Source: a virus. Taken from it: a stretch of DNA of 54,126 nucleotides. Within the stretch, counting starts at the first letter, position 1; every line of letters starts with the position of its first letter. The DNA lies in the IMG/VR virus record IMGVR_UViG_3300027911_000017, positions 1 through 54,126 of that record; one strand, 5' to 3'. The notes beneath the pieces are model-generated. The model ran no database searches and was not told the DNA's origin. It worked only from the letters and a program-made list of their open reading frames with translations. This document shows, piece by piece, positions 33,876 through 41,159 of the stretch. The position numbers were made by a program, and so were the translations under genes.

Positions 33876-34873
33876 AATCCCCCTTGATCCCACCTTGCCC
33901 AAGCTACTTTTGCATCGGGTATCCAGTCATCCTGAAAGTGCCAATTCCTTGCAAAATCTTCCGGGTAGGGCACAACAGCTTCCAAGCCAACATTGCATAA
34001 TGCAAAAACACGCTCTATACAGGCCTCTTCCGCAGCGGGATACGTCTGCTTCAACAGCCACGTAAACAAACCCCGATTCCGCCATATAATCCGGCGAGCT
34101 TGATCCACATCGCAGCTTTGAATCGTATGAATTGTCTCCTTCTCATCCCCCGCCCAAAGCTTCCAGTAACGCGAACGGGCAAACTGTACGCAAGTCCTGC
34201 CAATATCCCAAGTCAACTGCATAATCCGTGGAGAAGCCAACCACCAATTCGACAGAGTACGGTATTCAACTCCATATCCTGTGGCATAATTAGGTGCCCT
34301 GTACTCTCCCGGTAAGCCATAGAACTTCCGTCGAACAGGATCATCCCAGTTTTGAGCCACGCCTACCGCCCAGACGCCGAGAATCATATCCAATGTCTTG
34401 ATAATCTTCTCGTAATTTGGCTTAGTCCTCTTCCACGTTCCAAAGTGCATATGCCCACCCGCAAAGCGGAACTTCAACTGTCGAGCATTGGGTACCTTCA
34501 TTCCCGCTAAGTTATAGGCATTAAAACTCGGCTGACAACCAAGCTCTACGTGTGCGTGCTGTGCCGTTTGAAGTGTTTCTACTGGAATCTTAACCACATT
34601 CTTCAGAGTCAATCGTCCTTGCGGGTTAAACAGCTTAACCTTATCCGCCAACAGCATTAGCCGATCTCGCGTTTCTTTAATAAGATTATTCTGACAGTAA
34701 TGGGGCTGAAGATACTTCCATTCAGCTTGGAAGCCATCCCAATACAACAACGCACGACCCGTGTTGGGTGGCAGGAAGTTAAACGCGGGAATCAGCTCTT
34801 CCCCTGCCATAACAAACATCTCCGGGTCAGCCCCAAAGGTTAATTGCTTCCTTTTAGCTAGGACACCTTCCAT
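33872..34873 (-). CDS. COOH-NH2 ligase type 2 (amidoligase) 2
   Basis: 333 residues from ATG 34873 (AAGGTGAG upstream; an ATG at 34888 is in frame but has a weak site). GADPEMF (14-20), AGGHMHFG (138-145) and GYGVEYRT (199-206) repeat the three boxes of the ligase at 30064-31629. Apart from these boxes the two proteins are clearly different, so they probably use different substrates. It lacks the basic C-terminal extension. Confidence 0.8.
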   Translation of the reverse strand: MEGVLAKRKQLTFGADPEMFVMAGEELIPAFNFLPPNTGRALLYWDGFQAEWKYLQPHYCQNNLIKETRDRLMLLADKVKLFNPQGRLTLKNVVKIPVETLQTAQHAHVELGCQPSFNAYNLAGMKVPNARQLKFRFAGGHMHFGTWKRTKPNYEKIIKTLDMILGVWAVGVAQNWDDPVRRKFYGLPGEYRAPNYATGYGVEYRTLSNWWLASPRIMQLTWDIGRTCVQFARSRYWKLWAGDEKETIHTIQSCDVDQARRIIWRNRGLFTWLLKQTYPAAEEACIERVFALCNVGLEAVVPYPEDFARNWHFQDDWIPDAKVAWARWDQGGL

Positions 34874-34899
34874 ACTCTCACCTTCCATTCTTGGCTAAA

Positions 34900-35547
34900 T
34901 TAGTGCTTCCCAAAGCTGTACATCAGCCTTAGTTGCACATTACCCGATACTGCCGTATTCCTTGCGCATGTGACGGGGCCTAAGCTACCATCACACGCTG
35001 GATTGCCCTGCTCAAGGATACGTCCCAGTTCATTAACCAAGCCAAAATGTAAGCACCCGTGATTAGAACAGCCAAGAGTAGTGTCAACTTCAAAAACTCC
35101 CCCGCGAAAGTGCGATGTTTCAAGCCCATTTCTCACCCCGTTGTGAAACTCTTGCTGATAAGCAAAGGTAAGCTGCGTATCAGAGCCTACTTTAACAGTC
35201 ACTCCACCGAGTACATAATCCGCGTGCTTCTTAGCTAAAGTTACCTGATATCGGGTATTTTCGTATCCGGATGTCAGGCCTAGCTTGGAAGCCACCCAGA
35301 GGGTCCCAGTAGAGATAGATTCATTAGCCCATCCATTGCCAAGAGCTATGTGATTCTCTAGGCTAAGAGTATCTCTACTCAAGAAAGTTATGCGCTTGAT
35401 TGCAGCACTTATCTCCACACTAGGACCCAAGCTAAGATTTGGTCCTATTTGACCCTGAGCACCGACGGCTAATTTAACTTGTCCGTATGTAGGGCAGGCA
35501 GCTAGAACACTAGCAATCATTCCAAGTAGAAGCTTTTTCTTGGTCAT
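34900..35547 (-). CDS. Exported beta-rich protein, possible lipoprotein
   Basis: 215 residues from ATG 35547 (ATGA overlap with the previous stop). Signal peptide KKKLLLGMIASVLAACPTYG, containing a possible LAAC lipobox; cleavage after TYG is the alternative. The rest alternates hydrophobic and polar residues like outer-membrane strands and ends LRLMYSFGKH, an aromatic end typical of beta barrels. It may alter the host surface (superinfection exclusion) or be an envelope target of the nearby ligases. Confidence 0.55.
   Translation of the reverse strand: MTKKKLLLGMIASVLAACPTYGQVKLAVGAQGQIGPNLSLGPSVEISAAIKRITFLSRDTLSLENHIALGNGWANESISTGTLWVASKLGLTSGYENTRYQVTLAKKHADYVLGGVTVKVGSDTQLTFAYQQEFHNGVRNGLETSHFRGGVFEVDTTLGCSNHGCLHFGLVNELGRILEQGNPACDGSLGPVTCARNTAVSGNVQLRLMYSFGKH
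35292..35306 (-). repeat. GGACCC-N-GGGTGG hairpin motif, copy 12
   Basis: Reverse orientation, loop TCT, in the exported beta-rich protein gene. Confidence 0.75.
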
Positions 35548-35738
35548 TTCTCCCATTTCACTTTCCCGGTGCCGTGGCAGTCGGGGCAATCAGTAGGCCC
35601 CCGGTAAAATCCTAGGAATCCTGCTCCACCGCACGTCCCGCACACCGCTTCCGGCTGCGATTTAACATCTACTTTAAGGAACCGTTGTGGATTGAATCTC
35701 ATGCAAGTTTCACATCCGCAACTAGAGTCGTGCATCAT
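35544..35738 (-). CDS. Small zinc-finger protein, DnaJ-like
   Basis: 64 residues from ATG 35738 (AAGGAG upstream, ATGA overlap). CGCETC at the start, then CGTCGGAGF and CPDCHGTGKV, the C-x-x-C-x-G-x-G repeat of DnaJ zinc fingers. Likely RNA- or protein-binding; no partner known. Confidence 0.6.
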   Translation of the reverse strand: MMHDSSCGCETCMRFNPQRFLKVDVKSQPEAVCGTCGGAGFLGFYRGPTDCPDCHGTGKVKWEK

Positions 35739-35932
35739 GGCTTCTCCTTCGGCTGCGCTGGCCTGACGCACTTAACTGGCGCATATTTCCTAAGACGGTG
35801 CTTTGTTTCCCCGACATGATGCTTGCTGAACATCTTCATAATTCTATCGGCAGATGATTTCCAATACTCGACACGAAGAATCCGCCACCGCTTTTCTTTG
35901 GGAGCACGGCACTCGATGACCCACAAATTCAT
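35735..35932 (-). CDS. Small basic hypothetical protein
   Basis: 65 residues from ATG 35932 (AAGGA upstream, ATGA overlap). Starts NLWVIECRAPKEKRW, beta then helix, ends PAQPKEKP. That ending and its DNA nearly repeat the end of the next upstream gene (PAQPKDQI). Function unknown. Confidence 0.55.
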   Translation of the reverse strand: MNLWVIECRAPKEKRWRILRVEYWKSSADRIMKMFSKHHVGETKHRLRKYAPVKCVRPAQPKEKP

Positions 35933-36459
35933 ATTTGATCCTTCGGCTGCGCCGGCTCGGCTGCGGCACGGAGTTCTTTGATGCGCTCCGATTCCCACAA
36001 CGGCCAATTCTCTCTATCTATCTGCCACAACAGAGCCTCTTCCAGCCTCACCCTCACATCCCTGCGCTCCATTGCCTCCGCAATATCCTCGCCATGTGTC
36101 TCAGCAAATTCCTTCCGCGTCATGCGCTCGTAGTCATTGAGATAACACAGGAAATCCTTGTACTCCTTTTCCTGAATGATACGTTTATCCCTGCGCTCAA
36201 GCTCTGCGGCTGCTGGGGCGGGGATGAGGGAGAGGATGGCTTTTCGTATCTGTTTATTATTGTCGTAACAGTGTGTTTTGAAATGTTCAGCCGCTCGCGT
36301 CAGCGCACTCGCCACAGCAGCGTCTAGCTCGGCTTGGCTATAGGTGCGCTCAGGCATATGCTCGGCAGCCAACTTGCGAAGTTTTTCTTCAGCTATCACC
36401 AGACAGCGTATACAGCCCTGTTCCGAAAGATAATAAGATTGGTGCTTTTCACAGAACAT
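35929..36459 (-). CDS. Helical hypothetical protein with N-terminal zinc knuckle
   Basis: 176 residues from ATG 36459 (TGATG overlap). CEKH and CIRC near the start can bind zinc; the rest is a long charged helix series (ELERRDKRIIQEKEYKDF, ERMTRKEFAETHGEDIAEAMERRD). No family recognised; probably a small adaptor protein. Confidence 0.55.
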   Translation of the reverse strand: MFCEKHQSYYLSEQGCIRCLVIAEEKLRKLAAEHMPERTYSQAELDAAVASALTRAAEHFKTHCYDNNKQIRKAILSLIPAPAAAELERRDKRIIQEKEYKDFLCYLNDYERMTRKEFAETHGEDIAEAMERRDVRVRLEEALLWQIDRENWPLWESERIKELRAAAEPAQPKDQI

Positions 36460-36737
36460 CACTCACCTTCCTTTAGGATCGCGTCGAGTTCCATTGCACA
36501 CGTAGCTTGCGCCCTATCCCATTGTGTCTCGTCCATGTGTGCATACTGTCCAGTAGGCAGGTCTGAGGTCCACTTCGCGCTCAACTCCCTCAGCTTCTGC
36601 ACCAGCTCCGCGTGGCGGGATTCGATGGCGTCTATGGTGTCAAGCAGATTGTACTGAGCGTAAATGCTTAGGCTCATAGTTCTGCCATTCTCCAAATCAT
36701 CTCGCAGAAATTTCACCTGTTCCTTCGTCAACTTCAT
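36459..36737 (-). CDS. Small helical hypothetical protein
   Basis: 92 residues from ATG 36737, which has GGGGGAGG upstream; the longer open frame before it has no ribosome site. All-helical (KLTKEQVKFLRDDLENGR, AIESRHAELVQKLREL). Coupled to its neighbours. Function unknown. Confidence 0.6.
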   Translation of the reverse strand: MKLTKEQVKFLRDDLENGRTMSLSIYAQYNLLDTIDAIESRHAELVQKLRELSAKWTSDLPTGQYAHMDETQWDRAQATCAMELDAILKEGE

Positions 36738-36738
36738 G

Positions 36739-37077
36739 TTATTCCTCCCCCAGTAGCCGTAGGGCGCGGATATCAGCCGCCAGCCCAACATGATCGTCCC
36801 TATCAGCCTCAATAGCAGCCCTCTCCCGCATCTCCCTTGCGCCCTCCTTGCGGGCCTCACTCTTCTGAATATCACACCATTCCAAGTCGTGATTCATGCG
36901 GTACCATTCCAAATCCGCAATCCGCTTATCCTTCTCGGCCATCAACTCGCTCGCGCTGGCGGCTCCGGCTTCAAAGGCTGCCTCTACCTCAGCCTCAAAA
37001 AATCTTTCATCGTTTCCATCATCCCAATCATGATCTTCACGTGTCCAATTCCAGCGCACGAACGCTTCGTTACTCAT
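36739..37077 (-). CDS. Acidic coiled-coil hypothetical protein
   Basis: 112 residues from ATG 37077 (GAGGAAAGCG, ATGA overlap). WNWTREDHDWDDGNDE start, then Ala/Glu-rich coiled coil (FFEAEVEAAFEAGAAS, EMRERAAIEADRDD). Role unknown. Confidence 0.55.
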   Translation of the reverse strand: MSNEAFVRWNWTREDHDWDDGNDERFFEAEVEAAFEAGAASASELMAEKDKRIADLEWYRMNHDLEWCDIQKSEARKEGAREMRERAAIEADRDDHVGLAADIRALRLLGEE

Positions 37078-37277
37078 CGCTTTCCTCGCTTTGGTCGTGG
37101 GCCGATCTCTCGGGTTGTGAGGGGGCGAAGATGAGATGTTAAGTAATATGAACCGTCGGAAAGAGCACAATAATACCCAAGTTTACTGACTTTCGTCACG
37201 ACCAAATGTTTCGGCAAACTCCCGTTAGTTCTGCACACCACCTGCCCAACTCTAAACTTCGGCTTTGGCTTTCTCAT
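37074..37277 (-). CDS. Small basic SH3-like hypothetical protein
   Basis: 67 residues. FRVGQVVCRTNG...LVVTKVSKLGYYCALSDGSYYL has the strand spacing of a small SH3-like barrel, with basic ends. It has the same GAGGAAAGCGATGAG start context as the following gene. No family assigned. Confidence 0.55.
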   Translation of the reverse strand: MRKPKPKFRVGQVVCRTNGSLPKHLVVTKVSKLGYYCALSDGSYYLTSHLRPLTTREIGPRPKRGKR

Positions 37278-37337
37278 CGCTTTCCTCCCTCACCATAATC
37301 CGGGATGCTCCCTTGTTGAACTTAAGAATGCTTTATA

Positions 37338-37362
37338 GAGAAGCCAATTTGATTGGCCTCTC
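37338..37362 (-). terminator. Hairpin after lipoprotein gene
   Basis: GAGAGGCCAA/TTGGCTTCTC on the minus strand (ten pairs, one G-U), five-base loop, about 30 bases past the 37392 stop. No long U-tract follows, so it may be a weak terminator or an mRNA 3' protector. Confidence 0.45.
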
Positions 37363-37391
37363 GAAAAACACCTTTCTAAACAACTATTCTA

Positions 37392-37928
37392 CTACTTAGC
37401 TTTGTACTCCCCTGTACTGTTCAAAGGAAATGGACTTACAATTACTCTTGGTTCCACATAAACAGGATCAGGTTCACCTTTTGGGCCTGCACAGATTACC
37501 CATGTGCCTTCCGCTGTGGGTGGCATAAATAAGCCATTGGGTTCAGCCTGTGGCATAGCGTGGGAACGAACATTAGCAGCAGCTACCTGCCAATACTGCG
37601 GATTCGAAAATTGAACTCCATAAGGTAATCCATACCCAATGGAGTCACAAAGATGCCATAATTTGCCATTCATATCCGGTACATAAGCAAATGTAGCAAG
37701 GTTACTGTCCCGCATTTCATAGAGCTTGCGAACCAGCTTCATTTCCGTAAAATTTGTTATTCCCGGCATACCTACTTGTTTACTAGCTTCTGACAGCATA
37801 CTTGCTTGTTGCTGAGATACTTTTTCGTCGGTGGAGGGACTTTTACCACATCCAATTAGACTAAAAGCTACAGCGCAAGCCAACGCTAATCCTAGACTAG
37901 TCAATAACGACTTTTTTGTCTTCATCAT
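37392..37928 (-). CDS. Lipoprotein
   Basis: 178 residues. Signal peptide with lipobox LIGC-GK at about 24-29, so the mature protein should carry lipid at that Cys. The mature domain has a conserved-looking core MPGITNFTEMKLVRKLYEMRD and YGLPYGVQFSNPQYW, then a Pro-rich end. Coupled (ATGA) to a one-span membrane protein, so a spanin-like or envelope pair is possible; the globular size speaks against a simple o-spanin. Confidence 0.6.
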   Translation of the reverse strand: MMKTKKSLLTSLGLALACAVAFSLIGCGKSPSTDEKVSQQQASMLSEASKQVGMPGITNFTEMKLVRKLYEMRDSNLATFAYVPDMNGKLWHLCDSIGYGLPYGVQFSNPQYWQVAAANVRSHAMPQAEPNGLFMPPTAEGTWVICAGPKGEPDPVYVEPRVIVSPFPLNSTGEYKAK

Positions 37929-38302
37929 CGCTCCGTCTGCAAACGAAGCAAGAAACTCTGCAAATTCTCAGGCAGCTTTGTCTCATCCACCTGACTTGCT
38001 TCGGTTAGAATAGTCTGTCGTAAAGCCGCTTTTTGATCTCCTATAGCTGAATCATAAGCTAAACGAAGTCGTGTAAGATACTCCGTTTTACCTTGAATAT
38101 AGCTCGCGGTATTTACAAAGACTTCCCGTTCAGCATTAGCCCGCTTAGGTGCCCAGAACTTATAGGTGAACAAATCCCCACCCGTTGCCAAGAATCCAAG
38201 CCCAAAAGTAACTACGCCTATTGCAAGAACTCCACCAACTATACGTGGTAGCGTCCACATAGCCTCTTTCGAAACATCCCGAAAGTCATCCCTATAAGTC
38301 AT
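37925..38302 (-). CDS. Single-span membrane protein with periplasmic helical domain
   Basis: 125 residues. Membrane segment about 20-41 (IVGGVLAIGVVTFGLGFLA), then a helical domain REVFVNTASYIQGKTEYLTRLRLAY...LPENLQSFLLRL. This domain pattern (TxxYxxGK then helices) recurs in small phage and bacterial membrane proteins of unknown role. Partner of the lipoprotein gene by ATGA coupling. Confidence 0.6.
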   Translation of the reverse strand: MTYRDDFRDVSKEAMWTLPRIVGGVLAIGVVTFGLGFLATGGDLFTYKFWAPKRANAEREVFVNTASYIQGKTEYLTRLRLAYDSAIGDQKAALRQTILTEASQVDETKLPENLQSFLLRLQTER

Positions 38303-38491
38303 CTATCCTCCCTCTCCCCCAACATCAAAATACAATCCATCAAGACATTGGGATACAAAGTCATCCACTTCTGAAGCTACTTCCTGTTCTTCAACCTCAG
38401 GCTTCGGCTTTGGGCTGAACCTGTCCCTCAGCTCCCGCATCCTGCGCCTGATTTCGCTCAATGGCGTTTCCAGCGGCATTCTTTTCGCCAT
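38303..38491 (-). CDS. Small hypothetical protein overlapping 38397-38612
   Basis: 62 residues from ATG 38491 with AGGGAGG upstream. Basic N-terminal half (SEIRRRMRELRDRFSPKPKP), acidic C-terminal half. It shares 95 bases with the preceding gene in another frame; both have good ribosome sites. Function unknown. Confidence 0.55.
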   Translation of the reverse strand: MAKRMPLETPLSEIRRRMRELRDRFSPKPKPEVEEQEVASEVDDFVSQCLDGLYFDVGGEGG

Positions 38492-38612
38492 TAAAACCTC
38501 CCTTTGATTTGTGAAACAACCGCTTGAGTAACTGCCTTTTCCTGCGCTCATCGGCCCGCTTAATCACACGTTCTTCGGTCAAATGAGGAAAGCCAATGAA
38601 TTCATAGGCCAT
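38397..38612 (-). CDS. Small basic hypothetical protein
   Basis: 71 residues, GGAGGC site. Strongly basic middle (ERVIKRADERRKRQLLKRLFHKS), then a low-complexity Ala/Gln/Gly end lying in the 95-base overlap. Possibly nucleic-acid binding. The low-complexity end suggests that the downstream frame drives selection there. Confidence 0.55.
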   Translation of the reverse strand: MAYEFIGFPHLTEERVIKRADERRKRQLLKRLFHKSKGGFNGEKNAAGNAIERNQAQDAGAEGQVQPKAEA

Positions 38613-38613
38613 C

Positions 38614-38871
38614 TTACGCCTCCACCCCTGTAGCTAAGGACCCTGCGGGTGGGTTGACCTCAAGGACTTCCTCAACCGTATTAAGCACCTTAGGCGGGTA
38701 AGCCACGACAAACTCCGTGTGCCACCCTTGTTCACTCTTAAGTGCCTCACTGTACTTCACGACATGCGGGTGAGTCTTGCGCAGCAACTCCCACCGTGCA
38801 TTACGCTCTTCTACAGTGTTGAATGTTTCCCGAACAAAGCTCACTGACACCTCCCGTAAATTAAATTTCAC
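38614..38871 (-). CDS. Hypothetical protein
   Basis: 85 residues, start overlapping the preceding gene end by 11 bases. Compact alpha/beta (VSVSFVRETFNTVEERNARW, TEFVVAYPPKVLNTVEEV). It is next to copy 13 of the hairpin motif at 38638, which is inside its last codons. No family recognised. Confidence 0.5.
   Translation of the reverse strand: MKFNLREVSVSFVRETFNTVEERNARWELLRKTHPHVVKYSEALKSEQGWHTEFVVAYPPKVLNTVEEVLEVNPPAGSLATGVEA
38638..38652 (+). repeat. GGACCC-N-GGGTGG hairpin motif, copy 13
   Basis: Loop TGC, antisense in the end of the 85-residue gene. Confidence 0.75.
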
Positions 38872-39256
38872 CTCTACGTATGTGCCTGAGTACCACGGTG
38901 TTCTTTACCTTAGGGCTGCCCGCCTTCACTTTCCTTGCAGCATCCCTATCCTGCAACATAAGCCGTGTGCCGAACAGCTTGCCCTTCAGCTTACGGCGAA
39001 CTCTTTCAAAGGTTGCTGTCGCATTCAGCGAAGCCATGCCACCCAAAGGCTGTCCCTCTATCAAGGTAACAAACAGCCTGCCCACAGTAGTAGCATCCGG
39101 CCCTTGAAAGTAATCCATAACCTCATGCAAGGCCTCTATGTGTTGATCTAACCGCCCCACATACGGATCACCCAGAATAGCCGCAGAGAGGCAACCTTCA
39201 GCTCTGTCCACAGCCTCAAGATCAGCTTCATACTGTTCCCTTCCATAAATGCCCAT
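38861..39256 (-). CDS. Helical hypothetical protein
   Basis: 131 residues from ATG 39256 after GAGGGGG. Helical N-terminal half (YEADLEAVDRAEGCLSAAI, HIEALHEVMDYF), basic end (FERVRRKLKGKLFG). Typical small early phage protein; function unknown. Confidence 0.55.
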   Translation of the reverse strand: MGIYGREQYEADLEAVDRAEGCLSAAILGDPYVGRLDQHIEALHEVMDYFQGPDATTVGRLFVTLIEGQPLGGMASLNATATFERVRRKLKGKLFGTRLMLQDRDAARKVKAGSPKVKNTVVLRHIRRGEI

Positions 39257-39257
39257 G

Positions 39258-39464
39258 TTACACCCCCTCATAGGCAATCTGAAGCAATCGCCCGGTGTCA
39301 AACAGAGTCTTTTCCAACGCTACGTTCATATCCGCTGCCATTACACCAGCAGTAATCTCATCCTGTCCAACAGCCACAGGAGCAGCGAAAGACAACCCGT
39401 CATGCTTAGATCGAAGGATAACCAGCCAAGTTTCTTTAACCTTGAGTGCTTCAAATGTAGCCAT
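39258..39464 (-). CDS. Hypothetical protein
   Basis: 68 residues, GGAGGCC site. Starts with a beta hairpin (KETWLVILRSKHDGLSFAAPV), then a helix. First gene after promoter-like motif 39552-39577. Confidence 0.55.
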   Translation of the reverse strand: MATFEALKVKETWLVILRSKHDGLSFAAPVAVGQDEITAGVMAADMNVALEKTLFDTGRLLQIAYEGV

Positions 39465-39551
39465 GTGGCCTCCAGTGCAAAATTTTCCGCGCCGTGTAAA
39501 TTTTACCGACCGCCGCGTTATATTGATGCCGCCGAAAAACCGCCGATGCGG

Positions 39552-39577
39552 TCGCCGTTTATATTTTTCCGGCCCCT
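39552..39577 (-). promoter_or_regulatory. Promoter-like motif, GGGGCCGG-AAAAATATAAA
   Basis: Minus strand, in the 116-base gap before the gene starting at 39464. It resembles the motif at 42257-42280 (GGGCCGCC-GAAAAATTATAAG), which precedes the first gene of the minus block. TATAAA may be a -10 box. Nearby CGGCGG repeats and A/T tracts make the gap unlike coding DNA. Confidence 0.4.
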
Positions 39578-39580
39578 ATA

Positions 39581-39766
39581 TCAGGGCACATACACACATT
39601 TATCACCCTCACAACAAACTCTTCGCAAGCTCCCGTCAGGGGAACGCTCAAGGTCACAGTATACCTGCGGCCCACTCACATGATAGGTTGTGCTGGATGC
39701 GGCACAACCCGTCATTAAGCCACTCAGTATACTAATCAGTAATACTCTGATACGTTTAGCTGTCAT
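39581..39766 (-). CDS. Small lipoprotein
   Basis: 61 residues from ATG 39766 (AGGATAGGAA upstream). Signal peptide with lipobox LMTGC-AAS; the mature part is about 38 residues with three further Cys (VYCDLE, CCEGDKC) that may form disulphides. An outer-membrane exclusion factor or o-spanin-like role is possible. Confidence 0.6.
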   Translation of the reverse strand: MTAKRIRVLLISILSGLMTGCAASSTTYHVSGPQVYCDLERSPDGSLRRVCCEGDKCVYVP

Positions 39767-39876
39767 GTTCCTATCCTTAAGCAATCGCTCACCTCTCCCC
39801 AAGGGACTGATTAGAGCGAAAGCTTGAAGATATAACAAGTCTTTACCTTGAGCACTCCTATTGTATTACCTGCTCC

Positions 39877-40030
39877 AACTCCCACTCCCACTCCAACTCC
39901 TACTCCTACTCCTACTCCCACTCCAACTCCCACTCCTACTCCAACTCCTACTCCTACTCCTACTCCCACTCCAACTCCCACTCCTACTCCTACTCCAACT
40001 CCCACTCCCACTCCAACTCCCACTCTCACT
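39877..40030. repeat. Hexanucleotide tandem repeat (ACTCCN)
   Basis: About 25 uninterrupted copies of a six-base unit, ACTCCC, ACTCCA or ACTCCT, ending with one ACTCTC. The only differences are at the last base. On the plus strand it would encode Pro-Thr repeats, on the minus strand Gly-Val repeats. Neither frame has a ribosome site and both flanks are ordinary minus-strand sequence, so it is treated as non-coding. Copy number should vary by slippage. Confidence 0.9.
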
Positions 40031-40063
40031 CAGGCGGATATACCTGTTTCGCCTGCTGCGCAA

Positions 40064-40321
40064 TTACTTTCCAACTCCAAAGGACTCTATTGCCTGTGTT
40101 TGAATATACCACGTTTCCGCATGGAGCTTTTGTTCGTCTTTGAAAACCTTTGCGCCGTACTCCCCAGTCTCGAACACAATGGCGGGATCAGTCAAAAGCA
40201 CAAAGGTTGCATTAACTCCCGTCAGTACCCCAGAATAGAAGTAATTCGCGCACATAATCAATACGCGCTTTCCTATCAAGGATTCCAACCCTTTCTCATC
40301 CACTTCAACTATCTTTTTCAT
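40064..40321 (-). CDS. Small Sm/SH3-like hypothetical protein
   Basis: 85 residues, AAGGAGAGAAC site. [36 protein letters not shown] has the strand lengths and turn pattern of an Sm- or SH3-like barrel that can bind RNA or DNA. The fold call is by eye. It ends just before the tandem repeat. Confidence 0.55.
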   Translation of the reverse strand: MKKIVEVDEKGLESLIGKRVLIMCANYFYSGVLTGVNATFVLLTDPAIVFETGEYGAKVFKDEQKLHAETWYIQTQAIESFGVGK

Positions 40322-40330
40322 GTTCTCTCC

Positions 40331-40474
40331 TTAAACCTTAATCTTCTGTATTGTCTCCCATCCTGCTTCCCACATACTCTGATTCTTCTGCCTATAACAG
40401 AACTCAAAGTATATCTTCAGCAGAATCTCTGCAATTACCTTGTCAATATCCTTAGGACTTCGTTGGGTTATCAT
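40331..40474 (-). CDS. Small helical hypothetical protein
   Basis: 47 residues ([18 protein letters not shown]..., ending ETIQKIKV), GGGAGC ribosome site, overlapping the upstream gene end by 23 bases. Its stop lies directly beside the next ribosome site. Amphipathic helices; function unknown. Confidence 0.55.
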   Translation of the reverse strand: MITQRSPKDIDKVIAEILLKIYFEFCYRQKNQSMWEAGWETIQKIKV

Positions 40475-40655
40475 GTTTAAGCTCCCTATCAAGCAATAAA
40501 CACTTCCTACAGCGTTTGAAGAATCTGCAATTAGCCGTTGTCCGGCCCTTCACTGGTGCATGTGCCCAATCTTTCTTACACTCAGGACACTCATGCCAAC
40601 AGACATCAGCGCGGGTTAATGCCAATACTGGATTTAGCGATAAGTCTTTGTTCAT
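40452..40655 (-). CDS. Small zinc-ribbon protein
   Basis: 67 residues. [12 protein letters not shown] and [10 protein letters not shown] give two Cys pairs of a zinc ribbon with basic surroundings, suited to nucleic-acid binding. A GGGAGC site lies upstream at long spacing. It overlaps the next upstream frame by 50 bases. Confidence 0.55.
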   Translation of the reverse strand: MNKDLSLNPVLALTRADVCWHECPECKKDWAHAPVKGRTTANCRFFKRCRKCLLLDRELKHDNPTKS

Positions 40656-40779
40656 GGCTCAGCAGCTCCCTACAGCAGGTTAGGTAATAAATCATGTGTG
40701 CATCGGCCTCAAGGTTCCGAAAAGACTCAGGTGAACGCCTAATATCCCAAGTGGCCTCAATGTAGCTATTGTTTTTCAA
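40606..40779 (-). CDS. Small hypothetical protein, TTG start
   Basis: 57 residues from TTG 40779 (AGGTGG upstream), overlapping the preceding stop by 14 bases. Contains SPESFRNLEADAHMIYYLTCC, a helix with two Cys. The start is uncertain, and the gene is weaker than its neighbours. Confidence 0.4.
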   Translation of the reverse strand: MKNNSYIEATWDIRRSPESFRNLEADAHMIYYLTCCRELLSHEQRLIAKSSIGINPR

Positions 40780-41041
40780 GGTAAGCCACCTGTATTGCTT
40801 CGTATACCTCATTCGGAAGCTCAGCTTGCAGCGGTTCCTGATAGATATACCAGCCCTCTCGATCATAGTACAAACCCACTTCGAGCGGAGCCGCAACTAC
40901 AAACTCAGCTCCAAAGTAAACCTTCACCTGCTTGTTAGGCAGTAACTCACAGACAGCAGCCTGATCTACCTTGCCCTCATCAATCCATCGTTCCGTTTTA
41001 GGCAAGGCTGTAACAAACTTGGTGCCCACTTCCACATGCAT
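40766..41041 (-). CDS. Hypothetical beta-rich protein
   Basis: 91 residues from ATG 41041 (GAAGGA upstream). Barrel-like strand pattern HVEVGTKFVTALP, QAAVCELLPNKQVKVYFGAEFVV, GWYIYQEPL, then a C-terminal helix. It is the first gene after the ribozyme and hairpin region, so its mRNA would carry the ribozyme's 3' product as leader. Function unknown. Confidence 0.55.
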   Translation of the reverse strand: MHVEVGTKFVTALPKTERWIDEGKVDQAAVCELLPNKQVKVYFGAEFVVAAPLEVGLYYDREGWYIYQEPLQAELPNEVYEAIQVAYLEKQ

Positions 41042-41086
41042 CTTATCCTTCACCTTGTTTGCCTCCCTCTGTGACTGGCTGTAAGA

Positions 41087-41159
41087 CCAGAGCAAACAGC
41101 GCGTCCTACGGTGAAGTCCACTTGCAAGCCTTAGAGTTACCGTAGGCAGTTTGCTCTGG
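41087..41159 (-). ncRNA. Long two-part hairpin next to hammerhead ribozyme
   Basis: Perfect 11-pair outer stem CCAGAGCAAAC/GTTTGCTCTGG (41087-41097, 41149-41159) and perfect 8-pair inner stem CCTACGGT/ACCGTAGG (41105-41112, 41139-41146). Its outer stem shares bases 41158-41159 with stem II of the ribozyme, so the two structures compete at that point. It lies in the leader of the gene starting at 41041. Confidence 0.7.

Noticed and set aside
39811-40029. Minus-strand Gly-Val repeat frame
   Set aside because: GTG start without a Shine-Dalgarno sequence; the repeat is open in several frames on both strands.
39848-40480. Plus-strand 210-residue frame with long Pro-Thr repeats
   Set aside because: It is antisense to the well-supported genes at 40064-40321 and 40331-40474, has no ribosome site, and owes its length to the tandem repeat.
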